The position numbers and the translations under genes are program-made. A stretch of 64,000 bases of DNA from Cladobotryum mycophilum. Taxonomy: Eukaryota > Ascomycota > Sordariomycetes > Hypocreales > Hypocreaceae. Under the pieces are notes generated by a model. It was given only the letters and a program-made list of their open reading frames with translations. It was not told the origin of the DNA and ran no database searches. How positions within the stretch are numbered: position 1 is the stretch's first letter; every line of letters starts with the position of its first letter. Location: NCBI GenBank assembly GCA_036429605.1, contig CM071589.1:5952001-6016000 (forward strand), written 5' to 3'. Positions 21,970-33,917 of this stretch are shown here, piece by piece.

Positions 21970-23838
21970 CCTGCGAGGGACTAGATTTCTGATGGGATGT
22001 TTCTTGGCAATGCAGAGCACATGGGCTGGAATTAGCAATAACTGTTAACATTTACAAATGGATCAAGTATCAGCTTTCACGAGTACGATGACGGGATGAA
22101 GTTAATACGGATAGACTCGGGGCAGCTGTGGTGCAAGTGGATGGGCATTCAACGCCACCTGCATTCGATGGGAGTGGATTTCTGTACCTGATCTGCTCCT
22201 CATCATCGTGCACTGGAGAATGATGAGCTAAGTGCTTGGGACGTCTCAGACTGGTGGGACTGGGTTGCATGAGTGCGTGGGGCCCGGGAAATACCGGATT
22301 TAATAAACACATTAGCATATATTAGTATGTCTCTCCTCCTGCTTGCTTAGATGTCATTGCCGTAATAGACGACACAAGTTAACAGCAGTATTGGAAGCGT
22401 TGCTTACTTTCAATGCCCAAGTGAGCGGCACTGCACTGACTGGAGATTTCTGCCATTATACCTTCCATAGTGCCTATACGGAATACCTTGGCTATATATC
22501 CTTGAATTCCAGTGTTCGGCAGCCCACTCCAAACGACTAATGGCTAGCCGCTCTTCCCGGATGCACTGGATCTGCAGGATGAGTGGGTTGATTCAGTCAG
22601 GGCGGAGTAATCTCGGCATCGACGCGTTATATGCGCAAACGACCGAGGTAGGATTTACATTACGGCACATCATCTACAGCTTGTTCAAGCAGTGGACAGA
22701 ATGTACGGAGTACAGAGTAAACAGCCAGTGTCTCTGATTGGAGTACAACACGATGCATGAACGTCCTACTTATGTACTTAATCCATCTGGCAGATGCGGA
22801 GACTCTGCATCAAAGAGATGCGATGCCGAAACCTGGGCAGACATGACTGAGTGTCTTTCTCCGACCTAGAGGAGTGACGTATATCCAGGAGCTCCCACAA
22901 TTCGCGCATGGTATGACATGACATGGCATAATATTGATCTATTTTCAAGCAATATTACGAACCCATTACTTGAATCAACTCATGGACGTATTCTTCGGGT
23001 TGCATTATTGGACATGACATCTTTCGTGACATTGGGAAGAATGGCCTCATAACCAGGAGGTGGCGGGGTCCAGAGCGGGGAAGAGGCAATAATACATTGG
23101 GATATTATTAGTGTGAGACAATGCATTGGCTACCTCTTCAATCCCAACTTGTCCAAAACGAACCATTCCTCGGTCCAAAGGTACATCTTTGCGTTGTTTC
23201 GATATCATCATCGTATCAAGGCCCTGTTCAATTACTTAACAGACACGTAACATAGGGTTTTGTTGTCAAAGATGCATCAAGTACGGATGCCTACGCGCAA
23301 GCTCAGCTCCAGCATTCTTCAGCTGCCATCATTCGTTTGCATGCAACGCAGCCTGGTTTATCAAACGATGGTTTCCGTCTAGAACCACGGACTAAGCTGA
23401 ATCCATACCGTTGCACGACTATCGAGCCAACAAGTGATCAGCGTGTGTTCCCGAAAGACCAAGATGCCGCCAATGGGTGTTGCCGGACTCCGTTAGCTGT
23501 TGGGTTCATCTCGAACCAAGTGTTGCCGAGCCACCCTTGGATCGGCGCGAAGCAGCCAGCAACCACATCGAATCCCCCGTACAGTCGTTCTTCAAGACAC
23601 AGCCACTCGGAACGCGGCACAGATCCAGAACAAACTAGTTGAATGATTGGACATGTTTCCTGCGCTTACACTTGTCTAGTCGGGATCCTGACACTTAAGG
23701 CTGCAAGCCCTCGCGTCGTCATTCGCTTCATAAATAGCATTCCGCTACTGCTTTCCCAGTGCTGATACTTGATCTCTTCTACAACACAAAGTATCTTTGA
23801 CATCGACGCATATCAATTCACGTACCTCTACATCTACA
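21970..23838. other. Intergenic, no gene recognised
   Basis: About 1.9 kb downstream of the regulator and upstream of the first CipC-like gene. Several short open frames (for example 23337-23642) show no domain or codon pattern that I trust. Confidence 0.4.
23730..23736 (+). promoter_or_regulatory. TATA-like element of first CipC-like gene
   Basis: ATAAATA lies 109 bp before the ATG at 23839, followed by a pyrimidine/CA-rich leader, the usual layout for strongly expressed fungal genes. Confidence 0.4.
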
Positions 23839-24303
23839 ATGGGTTGGTTTGATGGTGACGTCTCCCTCCCAATTGGAACGTTTCCATCCATCCGTCGACT
23901 AACCGTCCAACAGAAGGTTCCGACCGCCACGATGAGCGCCGCCGCTACGAGGAGAATGACCATCAACCTCACCAAGCCAGCCTAGTCCACGAGCTCCTCG
24001 GCGGGGCTGCTGCTTATGAGGCAGCGAAGGCATACGAGGACCATGTTGCCAAGAATGGTGAGAACAAATCATCAGTCATATTGGTTGGTACACATTGACT
24101 AAATGCTGAACATCACAGGCCACCCTCCTAGCCATGCCAAAGCCAAGGAGATCCTTGCCGGTTTCGCTGGAGCTTTCATCGACCGTGAGGTTGAGACCAA
24201 GGGACTTGACTGGGTTGACCGCGAGAAGGCCAAGCGTCATGCGGAGGAACATGTGTACAGAGAGGTGGACAACGACCGTGACCAGGGTCGTACCCCGTGG
24301 TAA
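23839..24303 (+). CDS. CipC-like protein (DUF3759), copy 1 of 3
   Basis: Exons 23839-23854, 23914-24057 and 24119-24303 give 114 residues. The protein begins MGWFDEGSD, then an R/E/H-rich stretch, HQASLVHELLGGAAAYEAAK, YEDHVAKNG, SHAKAKEILAGFAGAFIDRE and DWVDREKAKRHAEE, the whole length of the CipC family. CipC was first described as a concanamycin-induced protein of Aspergillus nidulans and its relatives are abundant in hyphae; the molecular function is unknown. No signal peptide or membrane segment. The 16-nt first exon, ending after GAT G, and the intron after AAG AAT G are shared with the two copies downstream, which proves common descent. This copy has an extra basic insert (RHDERRRYEEND) compared with them. 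Confidence 0.9.
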
Positions 24304-24849
24304 CTTGAGAGTTAGTCTTAGTTCAATTACACGAGACACCCAGACTACTTGACATGATATATCGATTGCGTACTGTGTACTAAGCAAAGGAAGTGTCATA
24401 ATGTCGCCGCCAAGTATCATTAGCCATGCTCGTCGCCTCCCAATTCAGTGACTCCAAGATAGTTCAGCCTGTTTCGGTTGAGCGTAGATCTAGCGCTTGG
24501 TCTAAGGAATGGTGATTGATGATGTAGGTATACAGTACATAGAAGCATGGTATGTCTTCAGGAACAAAGAGTATATTTTGCATCCTCCTAGTCCAGCCCG
24601 CCTGAGATGGTCGATCCGTACTTCCGAGATCTATGACCCGACATGTTGTTTATTGCTTCATAGATCTGTAGATGACGTAGCAAAGAGAGCTTAGCTACCT
24701 TCCATGACATGAGCTTTGTTAGTATAAGTAGTATTGTTATCCTCGACCGTTACCGTTTTATTTCATTCTTCTAATCAACGACAACTCTTCCTCTTTCTCT
24801 TCCTACTCCTACTCCTTACCATAGCCAAGCATCATATATTTCATTGACA
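24304..24849. other. Spacer between CipC copies 1 and 2
   Basis: Holds the 3' UTR of copy 1 and the promoter of copy 2, which has a CT-rich leader (about 24765-24822). Nothing else recognised. Confidence 0.4.
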
Positions 24850-25296
24850 ATGGGTTGGTTTGATGGTATATATCTTCCCCTAATAATCACTTTCACTTCA
24901 AACATCTAATTAATATCAAAAGGCGACTCTGATCAGGCTCAGGCCTATGACCAATATCAACAGGCTCCTCCTCATGAAGCACACGTTACGCACGAACTTC
25001 TCGGTGGAGCCGCTGCCTTTGAGGCCGCCAAAGCCTACGAGGATCATGTAGCGAAGAATGGTAAGACCTTGAGGCTGCTTTGAAGTCTCGCTTCTAGTAT
25101 CACAGTACTGACGGATGGTGTCGATGCAGGTCGCCCCGACAGCCATGCAAGGGCCAAGGAGGTAGTTGCAGGACTTATTGGCGCATTTGTCGACCGGGAA
25201 GCTGAGACTAAGGGTCTGGATTTCATCGATCGCGAGAAAACCAAGCGTCATGCTGAGCAGCAAGTCTACCAACAAATTGATGACCAAGGCTACTAA
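24850..25296 (+). CDS. CipC-like protein (DUF3759), copy 2 of 3
   Basis: Exons 24850-24865, 24923-25060 and 25130-25296 give 106 residues: MGWFDGDSDQAQAYDQYQ at the start, then EAHVTHELLGGAAAFEAAK, YEDHVAKNG, SHARAKEVVAGLIGAFVDRE and DFIDREKTKRHAEQQ. It has the compact form typical of the family and the same two intron positions and phases as its neighbours (donors GTATAT and GTAAGA). Same strand as copies 1 and 3 with its own promoter, so a tandem array rather than an operon. Function unknown; stress or growth-phase expression is family knowledge. Confidence 0.9.
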
Positions 25297-25767
25297 ATAC
25301 CAGCTGGAGGAAGCCACAGATAGGAATATATTCAATTCATATTATGCGAGTGGGGCCCTCTTCTCCGTCGAATGCTTCGAATGTGACATGCAAGGACGTT
25401 CATTTGAATTAATGATCAAGCAACCTGACCGCAGATCGCCTCCTTGGCCTTGCATTAGGAGCGTGGCTGAGCAGTTTCCGGAAGATCACGAGCTACATCA
25501 GGAAACGCATTATATCGGATCCATTTATCGCTTGGCACACAGCAAAGACCAATTGGGGCATATTTTTACCATGCATATTGCAGAGACAAACACATTCCGA
25601 AACGGGTGAATGATGGATGCCTCACCCCGCACTGGTCAAGGGTCAGAATATATAAATTCCCTCGTCGTCATCAATCATCTCTGGGCGTTGACTTTTGTTT
25701 CAAGCTATTTGCACTTTGCACTTCAAACTCAATCATTCAAAATCACTCACGCACGCAATCAATCAAG
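25297..25767. other. Spacer between CipC copies 2 and 3
   Basis: Contains the 3' UTR of copy 2 and promoter of copy 3. No further gene recognised. Confidence 0.4.
25649..25656 (+). promoter_or_regulatory. TATA box of third CipC-like gene
   Basis: TATATAAA lies 119 bp upstream of the ATG at 25768 and is followed by a C/T/A-rich leader. Confidence 0.5.
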
Positions 25768-26212
25768 ATGGGCTGGTTCAGTGGTAAGACAGGTTTTCTC
25801 TTCATACATCATGTCCCATATCTGACGATCTCCAGACGACTCCGATCAATCCAGCGCCTACGACCAATATAACGGATTGGAAGAGCACCATGAAGCCTCC
25901 CTGACGCATGAACTTCTCAGTGGAGCTGTTGCTTACGAGGCCGCCAAAGCGTACGAGGAGCATTGTGCTGAGAACGGTGAGAAATCCAATGTACACCTCT
26001 GCACCTCATTCCACACATTGACTAAAAGACCATGGCAAATCGCAGGCGAGCCCGATGATCATGCCAAGGCCAAGGAGATTTTCGCTGGCTTCGCTGGCGC
26101 CATCCTGGACCGGGAGATTGAGACTCGAGGTCTTGATTGGATTGACAGGGAGAGAGCTCAGAATGAGGCGGAGGACCATTTCAGCAATGAGTATCAGAAC
26201 CGATATAACTGA
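25768..26212 (+). CDS. CipC-like protein (DUF3759), copy 3 of 3
   Basis: Exons 25768-25783, 25836-25976 and 26046-26212 give 107 residues, starting MGWFSDDSDQSSAYDQYN and continuing HHEASLTHELLSGAVAYEAA, YEEHCAENG, DDHAKAKEIFAGFAGAILDRE and DWIDRERAQNEAED. Intron positions and phases match copies 1 and 2. It is the most divergent at the C-terminus and has a Cys (EEHCAENG) where the others have Val. Function unknown. Confidence 0.9.
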
Positions 26213-26689
26213 TCAAACTACCAGATGGTTAGTTGGTTAAATGCTTGTTTCGATCGTCATAGCACGAGAGTATATTGCATCAATAGAGCCTTTGCGTGTA
26301 TTTTCTTATAGTGGGAGAACGAACGTAATTCACGTCGTAAAGCTTCTGCGGGAACCCACTTAAACGTTCCGCTGATTCCCGCTTCTCCCTCTCGGAAGGA
26401 AAATGCCGATGAGGGGTGGACTGGACTCCTTTGTGCATCGTGGCTGTGGCATGGAGAGTGATTGGACCAAGTCGACCCAATGAGTGCGTCTTAAACAAGC
26501 AAGGATTGGCGGAAGCGTCAAGTGGCAAAACGGCACGACTGAATAGCATTGCCGCATATCCGAGAGGCGTGGAGTCGGAACAGGGCGTTGCAAAACGTGG
26601 ATTAGACTACGGAGACAGGCAAACAGGGGGGAATAAACCCTTGAACACTGGACATACTAAACAAATTGATAGCCATTGCAGTCTGTGTT

Positions 26690-27000
26690 TCTTAGATTTA
26701 TTTATTTTAGATATTTTCGCTTACTATTTTATTTAGTTGTGAAAAAAAGCGCATAACAAAGAATTCGTGTTGAATAAAATTATATTACGAGTCTTTTATT
26801 CAATAGGCTATTATAGTGTGAATTTTTCTAGTACATTAATGAGAATATTAACGACGTTAAAAAGTAGGTGCAAGGAATGTTATAAAAGTGCCTAGAACTA
26901 GCTATAAAAAGATTATAGATTTAAAATAAAAAATTAAAGTATTAAGCAAAGGTTAAAGACTTATATAATACTCCAACGTATAGAAAGTTCGCCAGGCTCT
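26690..27000. repeat. AT-rich stretch, possible RIP-eroded repeat fragment
   Basis: About 300 bp with many TpA steps (TTATAAAAG, TATAGATTTAAAATAAAAAATT) and little GC, contrasting with both sides and resembling the interior of the transposon at 35.5-39.4 kb. No terminal repeats found, so identity as a mobile element is only inferred. Confidence 0.3.
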
Positions 27001-27594
27001 TTTTTTCCCTTTTTTTTATTTTTTTATTTTTCCCACCTATTTTCTTTTTCCCCCTCTTCCACCAGACTTCTACTCCAACTCATATATTCAACAATCTATA
27101 GAATCACAACTGCAAGTTGACTAGTCTTTACTCTAGTGACGTGGTCTGTCACCTGACTGTAAACAAACAGGCGTATAACTTATTCCAAGCGCGCAAGTCA
27201 ACGTAATTACTGAACCAGCACTGACTTACTCTTAATAATACTCGTTCTTATTACTTCCTTGCACCATTGCGGTAAAACCTCGAACAGTTTGAGTTATTAA
27301 GCGACATTTAAACATTATCAAGTCAACTCTCAGCCTACTGGACTAATATAATCGTATTAGCTCATACCTATTGCACTAGACCTTACATTCGTTCACACAG
27401 CAAAGAAACAATTTACTATACATACTATCTATATTTATCTTTTATCTATTTTACTCAATCATTCATTAGTATTATTTACCATCAGTACCTAATACCTCAA
27501 CTGCAATGCTTACACCTAATGATCAATCTCACCATGACTCACTACTAACATCAAATACCATAACTTAGGTTATCCTTACTGAGAAATGTCCGGA

Positions 27595-27840
27595 ACATCG
27601 TAGAGGAACACAGGGATACAAAAAGAAAACAAGAATATACGAGGAGACAGACACAGGGGAACAGAGGGATACAAGAGGACACAGGGATACAAAAAGTAAA
27701 CAGGGATATAGGAGAAGACAGACATAGAGGGGAAAACAGGGACACAACAGGAATACAGGCATATAGGAGAAGACAGACACACAGGGGAACAAAAGGATAC
27801 AAGAGAAACACAGGGATATATGAGAAGACAGGCATTTAGC
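27595..27840. repeat. Degenerate purine-rich minisatellite
   Basis: Variants of ACAGGGATACA and GGAGAAGACAGACACA recur; three or four higher-order units of roughly 55-70 bp begin with AGACAGACA near 27650, 27716 and 27772, with a partial one near 27825. All three minus-strand frames stay open because the repeat lacks stop triplets in that direction, so those Cys/Leu/Pro-rich open frames are an artefact of composition. Confidence 0.7.
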
Positions 27841-27930
27841 ACAAACACATCAATATAAAGAAACAGGAATACACTGCAATAGAGCTAGATGTACTTTAGT
27901 ATAAGGAAACTTATCTTCTAAACTAAAATA

Positions 27931-29030
27931 CTAGAACTTCCCTACCAATTTCTTGGCTCGAACCTTACCATCCTTCAGCTTCTTCAATGCCTCCTCTAAA
28001 CCATCTAGTCCTCCAGGAATGATCTCGTGTGGATGAGGCTTGAACCATCCCTGCTGCAAACCTCTGCCAAACAATGCAGACCAAATATTGGAGAATGTTG
28101 TACCTGCAAAGCCTCCAGAATGAGACCACCCGACCGACGTCATGTCTGCCTCGACGCCGTTGATGTTTTTGCCTTCCTGCGGCAAGACAGTAGCTACTAG
28201 CGAGCGTTTACTCTTGTCCTCCGCACCGGCGAGAACATTGGACAGTATCTTATCATAGGATCCATGCTCAGACACGCTGTCGAATGCATGATACACACGT
28301 CCATCTGGAACACCAGCCTTGGTGATTGCCTCCTTGATAGCGCTGACAAGGGCCTCTGGCGATTTGTGTGCGGTGTAGTCCACTAAAGCGTCCCCCTTGG
28401 AAGGATCGAGGTACTCATCAGTGACAAACTTGCTTGTTGAGCTACCGACGGCGATGATGGGGTGGATCTTAGATGCGCTGGCGAGCTTGATAGCAAAAGC
28501 GCCGACAGAGGTCGAGGCGCCATAGATGACAAGGGGGATGTTTGTATCTTCATCTTTGACTTGCCATGGCGAGGGCAGTTCCAATTTGTGAAAGAGTCCA
28601 ATCGCCGCTGTCAGTGCCGCCAATGGAATGGTTGCAGCCTGGTATACCTTGATTAACATCTAAACCCAATACTCTGCAGATTGAGATTTCTCACCTCTTC
28701 AAAGCTGGTAGACTCTGGAATATGGAAAGTTGTATGTGCAGGAACAATAGAATACTCAGCAAAAACACCGGCTGGATCTCCCATGACGTGGAATCCAGCA
28801 ACGCGATCTCCCTTCTTAAACTCAAAGACATTCTCGCCCACGGCTTCGACGATACCGGCCACGTCATCACCAGCGTTGTGTGAATAGTCTTTCCATTTTG
28901 GGTATTTCCAATCCTTGGGATTGGTGCCAAATGCAGCAACGCGGATGAGCACTTGGTCTTTGCTCGGTGTTGGAACTGGCACGTCGTGCAAAGTGACAGA
29001 GGTGTCAGGGTGAACAATTGCTTCCTTCAT
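27931..29030 (-). CDS. MDR-superfamily NAD(P)H-dependent oxidoreductase (zinc-independent, quinone/enoyl reductase type)
   Basis: Exons 29030-28695 and 28638-27931, joined in phase 0 across a 56-bp intron (GTGAGA, CCAG), giving 347 residues. The GroES-like N-terminal half has FGTNPKDWKYP and AGDDVAGIVEAVG; the Rossmann half has VIYGASTSVGAFAIKLA. The catalytic-zinc Cys/His set of alcohol dehydrogenases is absent, matching the quinone-reductase and trans-acting enoyl-reductase branch of the superfamily. Substrate is not predictable, and no polyketide synthase is nearby, so a secondary-metabolism role is not supported here. Confidence 0.88.
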
Positions 29031-29742
29031 TTTGAATGACTACTGCGGCGAGTGAGCTGAATCTGTTTGCGTTTAATGTTTGTATGAGTACTTTGCTGTC
29101 AGTTCGTCTGAATGGACGTACTTATAGATCATCGTCTCTACACATTACAATTTGCTAGTCGAAGTGTGGGGTTGGCTGGTCAAGTCCGATGATGCAACCC
29201 CTGGTGATGATGCAGGGGCCAATGTACAAATGACAAATGCGAGCCATCCAGTAATCAACCCGTACAAGCGAGACACTACGCGGAGTAATGATTAGTACAA
29301 GTACTTGGACTGTGTTATCTCCGATTCTAGATGCTTGATTTGTAAGATTTTCGGGGATTGTCTTTACTAAGCAACTAAGTAAGATTCCTCCGTCTTAGTT
29401 GCAAGCTTAGCATTTGTCTACAAACGCTAAGAGACTTGAGGCGCTTAACAATATCAATCTTCTACTACTCTTGGTAAGATGGATGTGATGATCACGACAT
29501 TTGGAAGCTTCTAATGGGTTTTTAGAAAGATGGGCCGTTATCTTTGGGAAGAGTGGGGACCGAACCAAGATCCCCCGTGACCTCGTCATATAGAATTCAT
29601 CACTCTATGATAATGTAGCATCATCTACATGATACAGTATGGAACCAACCCAAGTATAGTGCTGTAACTCAACCACAGTCTAAGATTCTTTCCCTCATTC
29701 AATTTCGACATCATAGGTCGTTAGATTTACCCTGATGAACAT
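29031..29742. other. Intergenic, no gene recognised
   Basis: Promoter of the MDR gene at the left; 3' UTR of the glucosidase gene at the right. A tRNA-like string near 29545-29575 was examined and rejected. Confidence 0.4.
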
Positions 29743-32698
29743 CTACGCCAACTTGATGACCCAGTCCTCGGCAATGCGGGCCCCGACACGTCCCAGAGTG
29801 ACAAATGAAGCTCTACCCTTCTCCGCAGCGTGATATTCGGCGCTGACCGTCCATGTTCGACCTTCCGACTCGATTTGTACCTCCTTCTGGTCCCATGTGG
29901 CTGAAGCACCGACAATGATGATCCTGTCGACATGGACCTCATTCATAGCCTTGAGCCACTCCCCAGCCTTGAGGAATTTGTCATCTCGGCCCTCGGCATC
30001 AGTTGAGGTGAGAGTCTCTTCAGACAGGCTAAATTTGCGGTAGATGTACTGTCCCTGCTCATGTTGATAAGTGTCGCCGTCGTCCACGTACAGTTCGCCG
30101 TCTGCCACACCACCCTTGGAAACGGAAACAACCAAAGTGTAATCGTCAAATCGCATGGTTGCGCTGGAACGTCGGGGAGTATCACGACGCGTGAAAATAT
30201 GACCTCCTCGCATGAGTAGCGGAATGCGGTCAATTGGCGCGGCCACAGTTAGATGCTTGCCCTTTTGCGTCTTCATCAAGTTGTAGGTGAAGTAGTCATA
30301 ATAAACTTCATCGTCGGGGATCCAAATATCCGCCGAGTCCTTGTCCTTTTCGACTATTGGTTTGACCAAAAGACCAGTGGAGCCGACAAACATTTGGTCA
30401 TCGATAGCAAGGGCACCCTCCTCGGATGGGTGAGTCCAAAACATTGGTCTCACAATGGGGCTTCCGTCTCTGTTTGCGTAGAAGAATGCCGTGTACCACG
30501 AGGGAAGGAGCGAGTATCGTAAGCGCAAGGCTGCAGTGACAATTGCGGTATAAGGCTCGCCTAGCAGGTAAGGTTCGCGACGGCGAGAGTCAATGTGGGC
30601 GTGACCTCGGAAGAACGGGTAGAAAGCACCAGCTTGGTACCAACGAGCGATCAAATCCTTGTCGGGGTTGCCAAAAAAGCCTCCAACATCAGCTCCAGCA
30701 AACGGGAAGCCAGAAATGCCTTGGTTCAAGGTCATTGGGATGGATGCTTCAAGATGATCCCAAGCCGCTTGATTGTCACCAGTCCACATGGCACCCAAGC
30801 GCTGGGAGCCAGCATAGAAAGACCGAGTCAGAACAAAGGGACGACGTAGCTCGCCCTGTTTGCGTGTGAGGAGGGCTTCAAAAGTCGCGTTGTGAAAAGT
30901 GAGTCCGTTCAGGTTATGAACGTCGCGGTGCTCCCATTTTCCGAAATGAATATTATCCTTGGGCATGGTGGTCTCAGGACCATTAAAAACAGAAGGCTCG
31001 TTCATATCATTCCATATGAACGTGTTTTCCATGGTTCCCTGGAATGTGTCGTACTTGTACAGTGTTTTCCACCAGTCAATGGCCTGGGGGTTGAAGCAGT
31101 CAATCCAGTGTGATGAACCCGGCCAGCACCAGCCCTCGTACGTATTGTCTTCCTTGTCATGAACCGCAAGATCCTTTGATGTCATCTGCTCGTGAATCGT
31201 ATATCCATCGAGTTTCTTTATGTGAGGATCGATGATGACAACAAGCTTCCTGCCGTGGCTGTCGAGCTGTTTGCCCATGCTCATCGGGTCGGTAAACGAA
31301 TGCGGATCCCAGGTAAAGTATTTTCTGTCATCGGTGTACTCAATATCCAGCCAGATAACGTCGTATGGAATGTTGGACTTGTCCATCTTTCGATCAACGT
31401 CTTTAACGTCATCATCGGAAATATAGTTCCATCTGCATTGGTGATAGCCTATCGCAAACTCCTGAGGCATAGCAGTTGTGCCGGTAAGCTCACCATATCT
31501 CTTGGTCAGGTCCTGGGGTGTGGGGCCAAGGAAAACAAAAACATCGAGGATTCCACTTTCCGAGATCCAGTGTGTTTGCGTCGTTGTCTTAGCGCCTGAT
31601 CCAAGATTGAGTGGGTTCTTGTGGCCCTTTCCCTTGACAATATCGACCCAGGTCTCGGCAGCATTGAGCCAAAACACACCGACGGATGAGTCCTTTTTAT
31701 GAGCCTGCATGAAAGGGATCGCGCCATATAGAGTCATGGGGCTGTCAAGAATGTATTCGAAAACGTCAGAGTTGTACAAGCGATAGGGCTCGGCGTAGTT
31801 GCCGTCACCACCACGGGTCTGTTTGAGAGACATAGGTCCAGTATGTTCAGGAATGCCGTAAACATGCTCATAGTCGACAAAGGAAATATCCAATGCAATG
31901 CTCTCTGGACCACGGGGCTTGGAGTCAGTGTTTCCACCGAAAGACTCGTCCCACCACGTACTCTCATCCTCCCCGGTATTCTCCTCGCCTTCGGCAACTT
32001 CAGGCTTCTCAACCTTGGGTCGCCAGTGCTCAAAGTTGAGGAGACCACGGTCGTTGAACTTGATGTGGGAGATGTCTTGTCGCCTAAAGTCAATCTCGAA
32101 TGGAGAAAACTTGATGACGGCTTCAAAATTGGACTCTGGGCCGTACTTGACGCTGACTTGTGCGTTGTCTTGATGAACAATCTCAGCCTCCCCGTCCAAC
32201 TCCAAGCCGCCAACAATTACCCATTTCTCAGCCTCATTATAACGTTCTTTTCTCGCAGGACTGTTATGCCTCAATTCGATCTCCTTCTTCTGTCGTTTTT
32301 CCTCGTCAATGGATACCCGAGCGACGCCCGATTGGAGGAATGAGATGGTAATGGGAAATCGCTCCTTGTCTCCGTTGATGTTGATTGTCTTGAGGATGAT
32401 GGCTTGAAGCTGGCCATCTTGCAGGGTGGTGGATTCAGGGATGATCTGATAAGGTGAGCTCCATGTGGAGCTTTGGGAAACAGCAGTGTCGGCATACGCA
32501 CGGTTTCGCTTACAGAAGCCGGACTGGTCGCACTTCTTGAAATCGTGTTCTTTTACAGATACTGGTAGATTGTTAGGTATCTGTAGCCAGTAGTCTCAGT
32601 CAAGTGTACGCACAGGCAGGTTGAATCAAGCATAGAAAGACACCCAGGAGACCCAAAAGTGATGTCCACCCCCGGGACAGCCCAGTCGTCGACCTCAT
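29743..32698 (-). CDS. Glucosidase II catalytic alpha subunit (GH31), ER
   Basis: Exon 1 32698-32614 encodes a signal peptide (MRSTTGLSRGWTSLLGLLGV, then FLCLIQPALS); a 52-bp intron (donor GTGCGT, branch CCTAAC, acceptor CCAG) leads to exon 2, 32561-29743; 967 residues. The mature start VKEHDFKKCDQSGFCKRNR is the conserved Cys-containing N-terminus of glucosidase II alpha. GH31 landmarks: IWLDIEYTDDRKYFTWD, nucleophile motif IWNDMNEPSVFNGPE, acid/base region FAGADVGGFFGNP, and FFRGHAHIDSRRREP. The enzyme trims the two inner glucoses from N-glycans and takes part in the calnexin cycle together with a beta subunit (not in the window). Length is as expected for the family. Exon 1 is inferred from the signal peptide and splice consensus. 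Confidence 0.93.
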
Positions 32699-33917
32699 GA
32701 CGAGGGAAGATGGAAGAAGGGCGTGATACAAAAATATAATAGGAGGGTTAAAGTGGTTGGTGAACAATGATGGACCACATAGGACAATAGAGGTTGTACA
32801 CAGCCTGCTAGAATGTCAAGGCTATGTCGCGAGTTGGTGAACTGGTATTACCTTCCAGAGGTGATGTGTCTGGTGGACGTGGAGCCAATGTCAAGCTGTC
32901 CGTTTCGGGTCCTTAAGACTAACGTATCTTATCTTAGCCCCTGATTGGGCATAGACTCTTTCGGGTAAAATCATCTACCGAGTAGCAATGCCCAACCAAA
33001 TGGGAGAAAACAATTAATGGGCGCTTGGGTGGTGGAAGAAGCCATGGCTTCAATCATTTCAAGGTTTCCTTATTGCTGCCCTTCACTACTTTCGCCCTTT
33101 GAATATCTTTTCTGAATCTTCATTATTTCCTATGTTCTCTACACTCTCCCCTTCAAGTCGTCTCTATGGACCCGTCACTGGCGGCGTTGTTTTTATCACG
33201 CACATGTTACGGAGTACACCAAGACTATTCACCAACAGAATGGCGGGGTAGACTTCGATATAGGCAACTAACTGATAATGGGCAAGAAAATTCATATATC
33301 CATCAATGCAGTTATCGAACCTCCACGAGTTCATGCACTGTACACCATATTTCCGATGTGAATGTGCTGCTTTCAGTCATGGGTGTATATCTACTCTAAC
33401 CTTTTTATTTCTGTGTACTTAGCTTGCATCATTCTTCTCGGGGCTGCATGTCCTACCCTAAGATCGAAGGTGAATTGAATTCGTTGTTGGCCGTACAACA
33501 TGCCCAAAAACTAAGTTTCCAACGCAGTAGTCTTCCATCCCAAACAAACCCCTTGTCCTTGATATCCATCCATTTTGAGCCATCAAAATCAAACCTTGCG
33601 GAGAACCAAACAAAGATTGCTTACCAGGGCAGCAATAATTGTCGCACTGTAGAACCCACTTTCTTCTGTCGACAAATCATCATGTCTGAACCCCGCCACG
33701 AGGACCCCGCTTCAGGCACAAAGTCCACCAAGTTGCCAGCTGGAAACGCCAGGCGACGCAACCCGCTGCCAGCGATAACCCTCCCCCCACCAATTTTCAC
33801 TCTCCTCTGCCTCTCCGCAATCTTTTACTTTTTCTTTCTTCATTTCTTCTTCAAACAAACCAACCAATTCCTCTTCCATCTTCCAGTCTTTCTCCCCCAA
33901 CGGAACAAACCTCCAAA
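32699..33917. other. Divergent upstream region of glucosidase II and NDK genes
   Basis: About 1.2 kb between two gene starts. The last ~150 bp before 33918 are strongly C/T-rich, typical of the leader of highly expressed fungal genes. An open frame at 33424-33951 overlaps this leader and the first NDK exon in another frame and is not believed. Confidence 0.5.

Larger units (their letters stand above)
26213..27930. other. Gene-free, partly AT-rich and repetitive interval
   Basis: The left third is ordinary intergenic DNA. From about 26690 the sequence becomes strongly AT-rich, then passes a T/C-rich tract (27000-27060) and a degenerate minisatellite (separate entry). No coding gene recognised. 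Confidence 0.5.

Noticed and set aside
24076..24420. Minus-strand open frames opposite the CipC genes (also 24916-25335)
   Set aside because: Antisense shadows spanning introns of the CipC genes with no start context or domain.
27551..27848. Three overlapping Cys/Leu/Pro-rich minus-strand open frames
   Set aside because: They arise from the stop-free minisatellite; openness in all three frames shows it is compositional.
29540..29580. tRNA-like T-arm string (GGTTCGGTCCCC on the minus strand)
   Set aside because: No matching T-stem, anticodon arm or acceptor stem could be folded around it.
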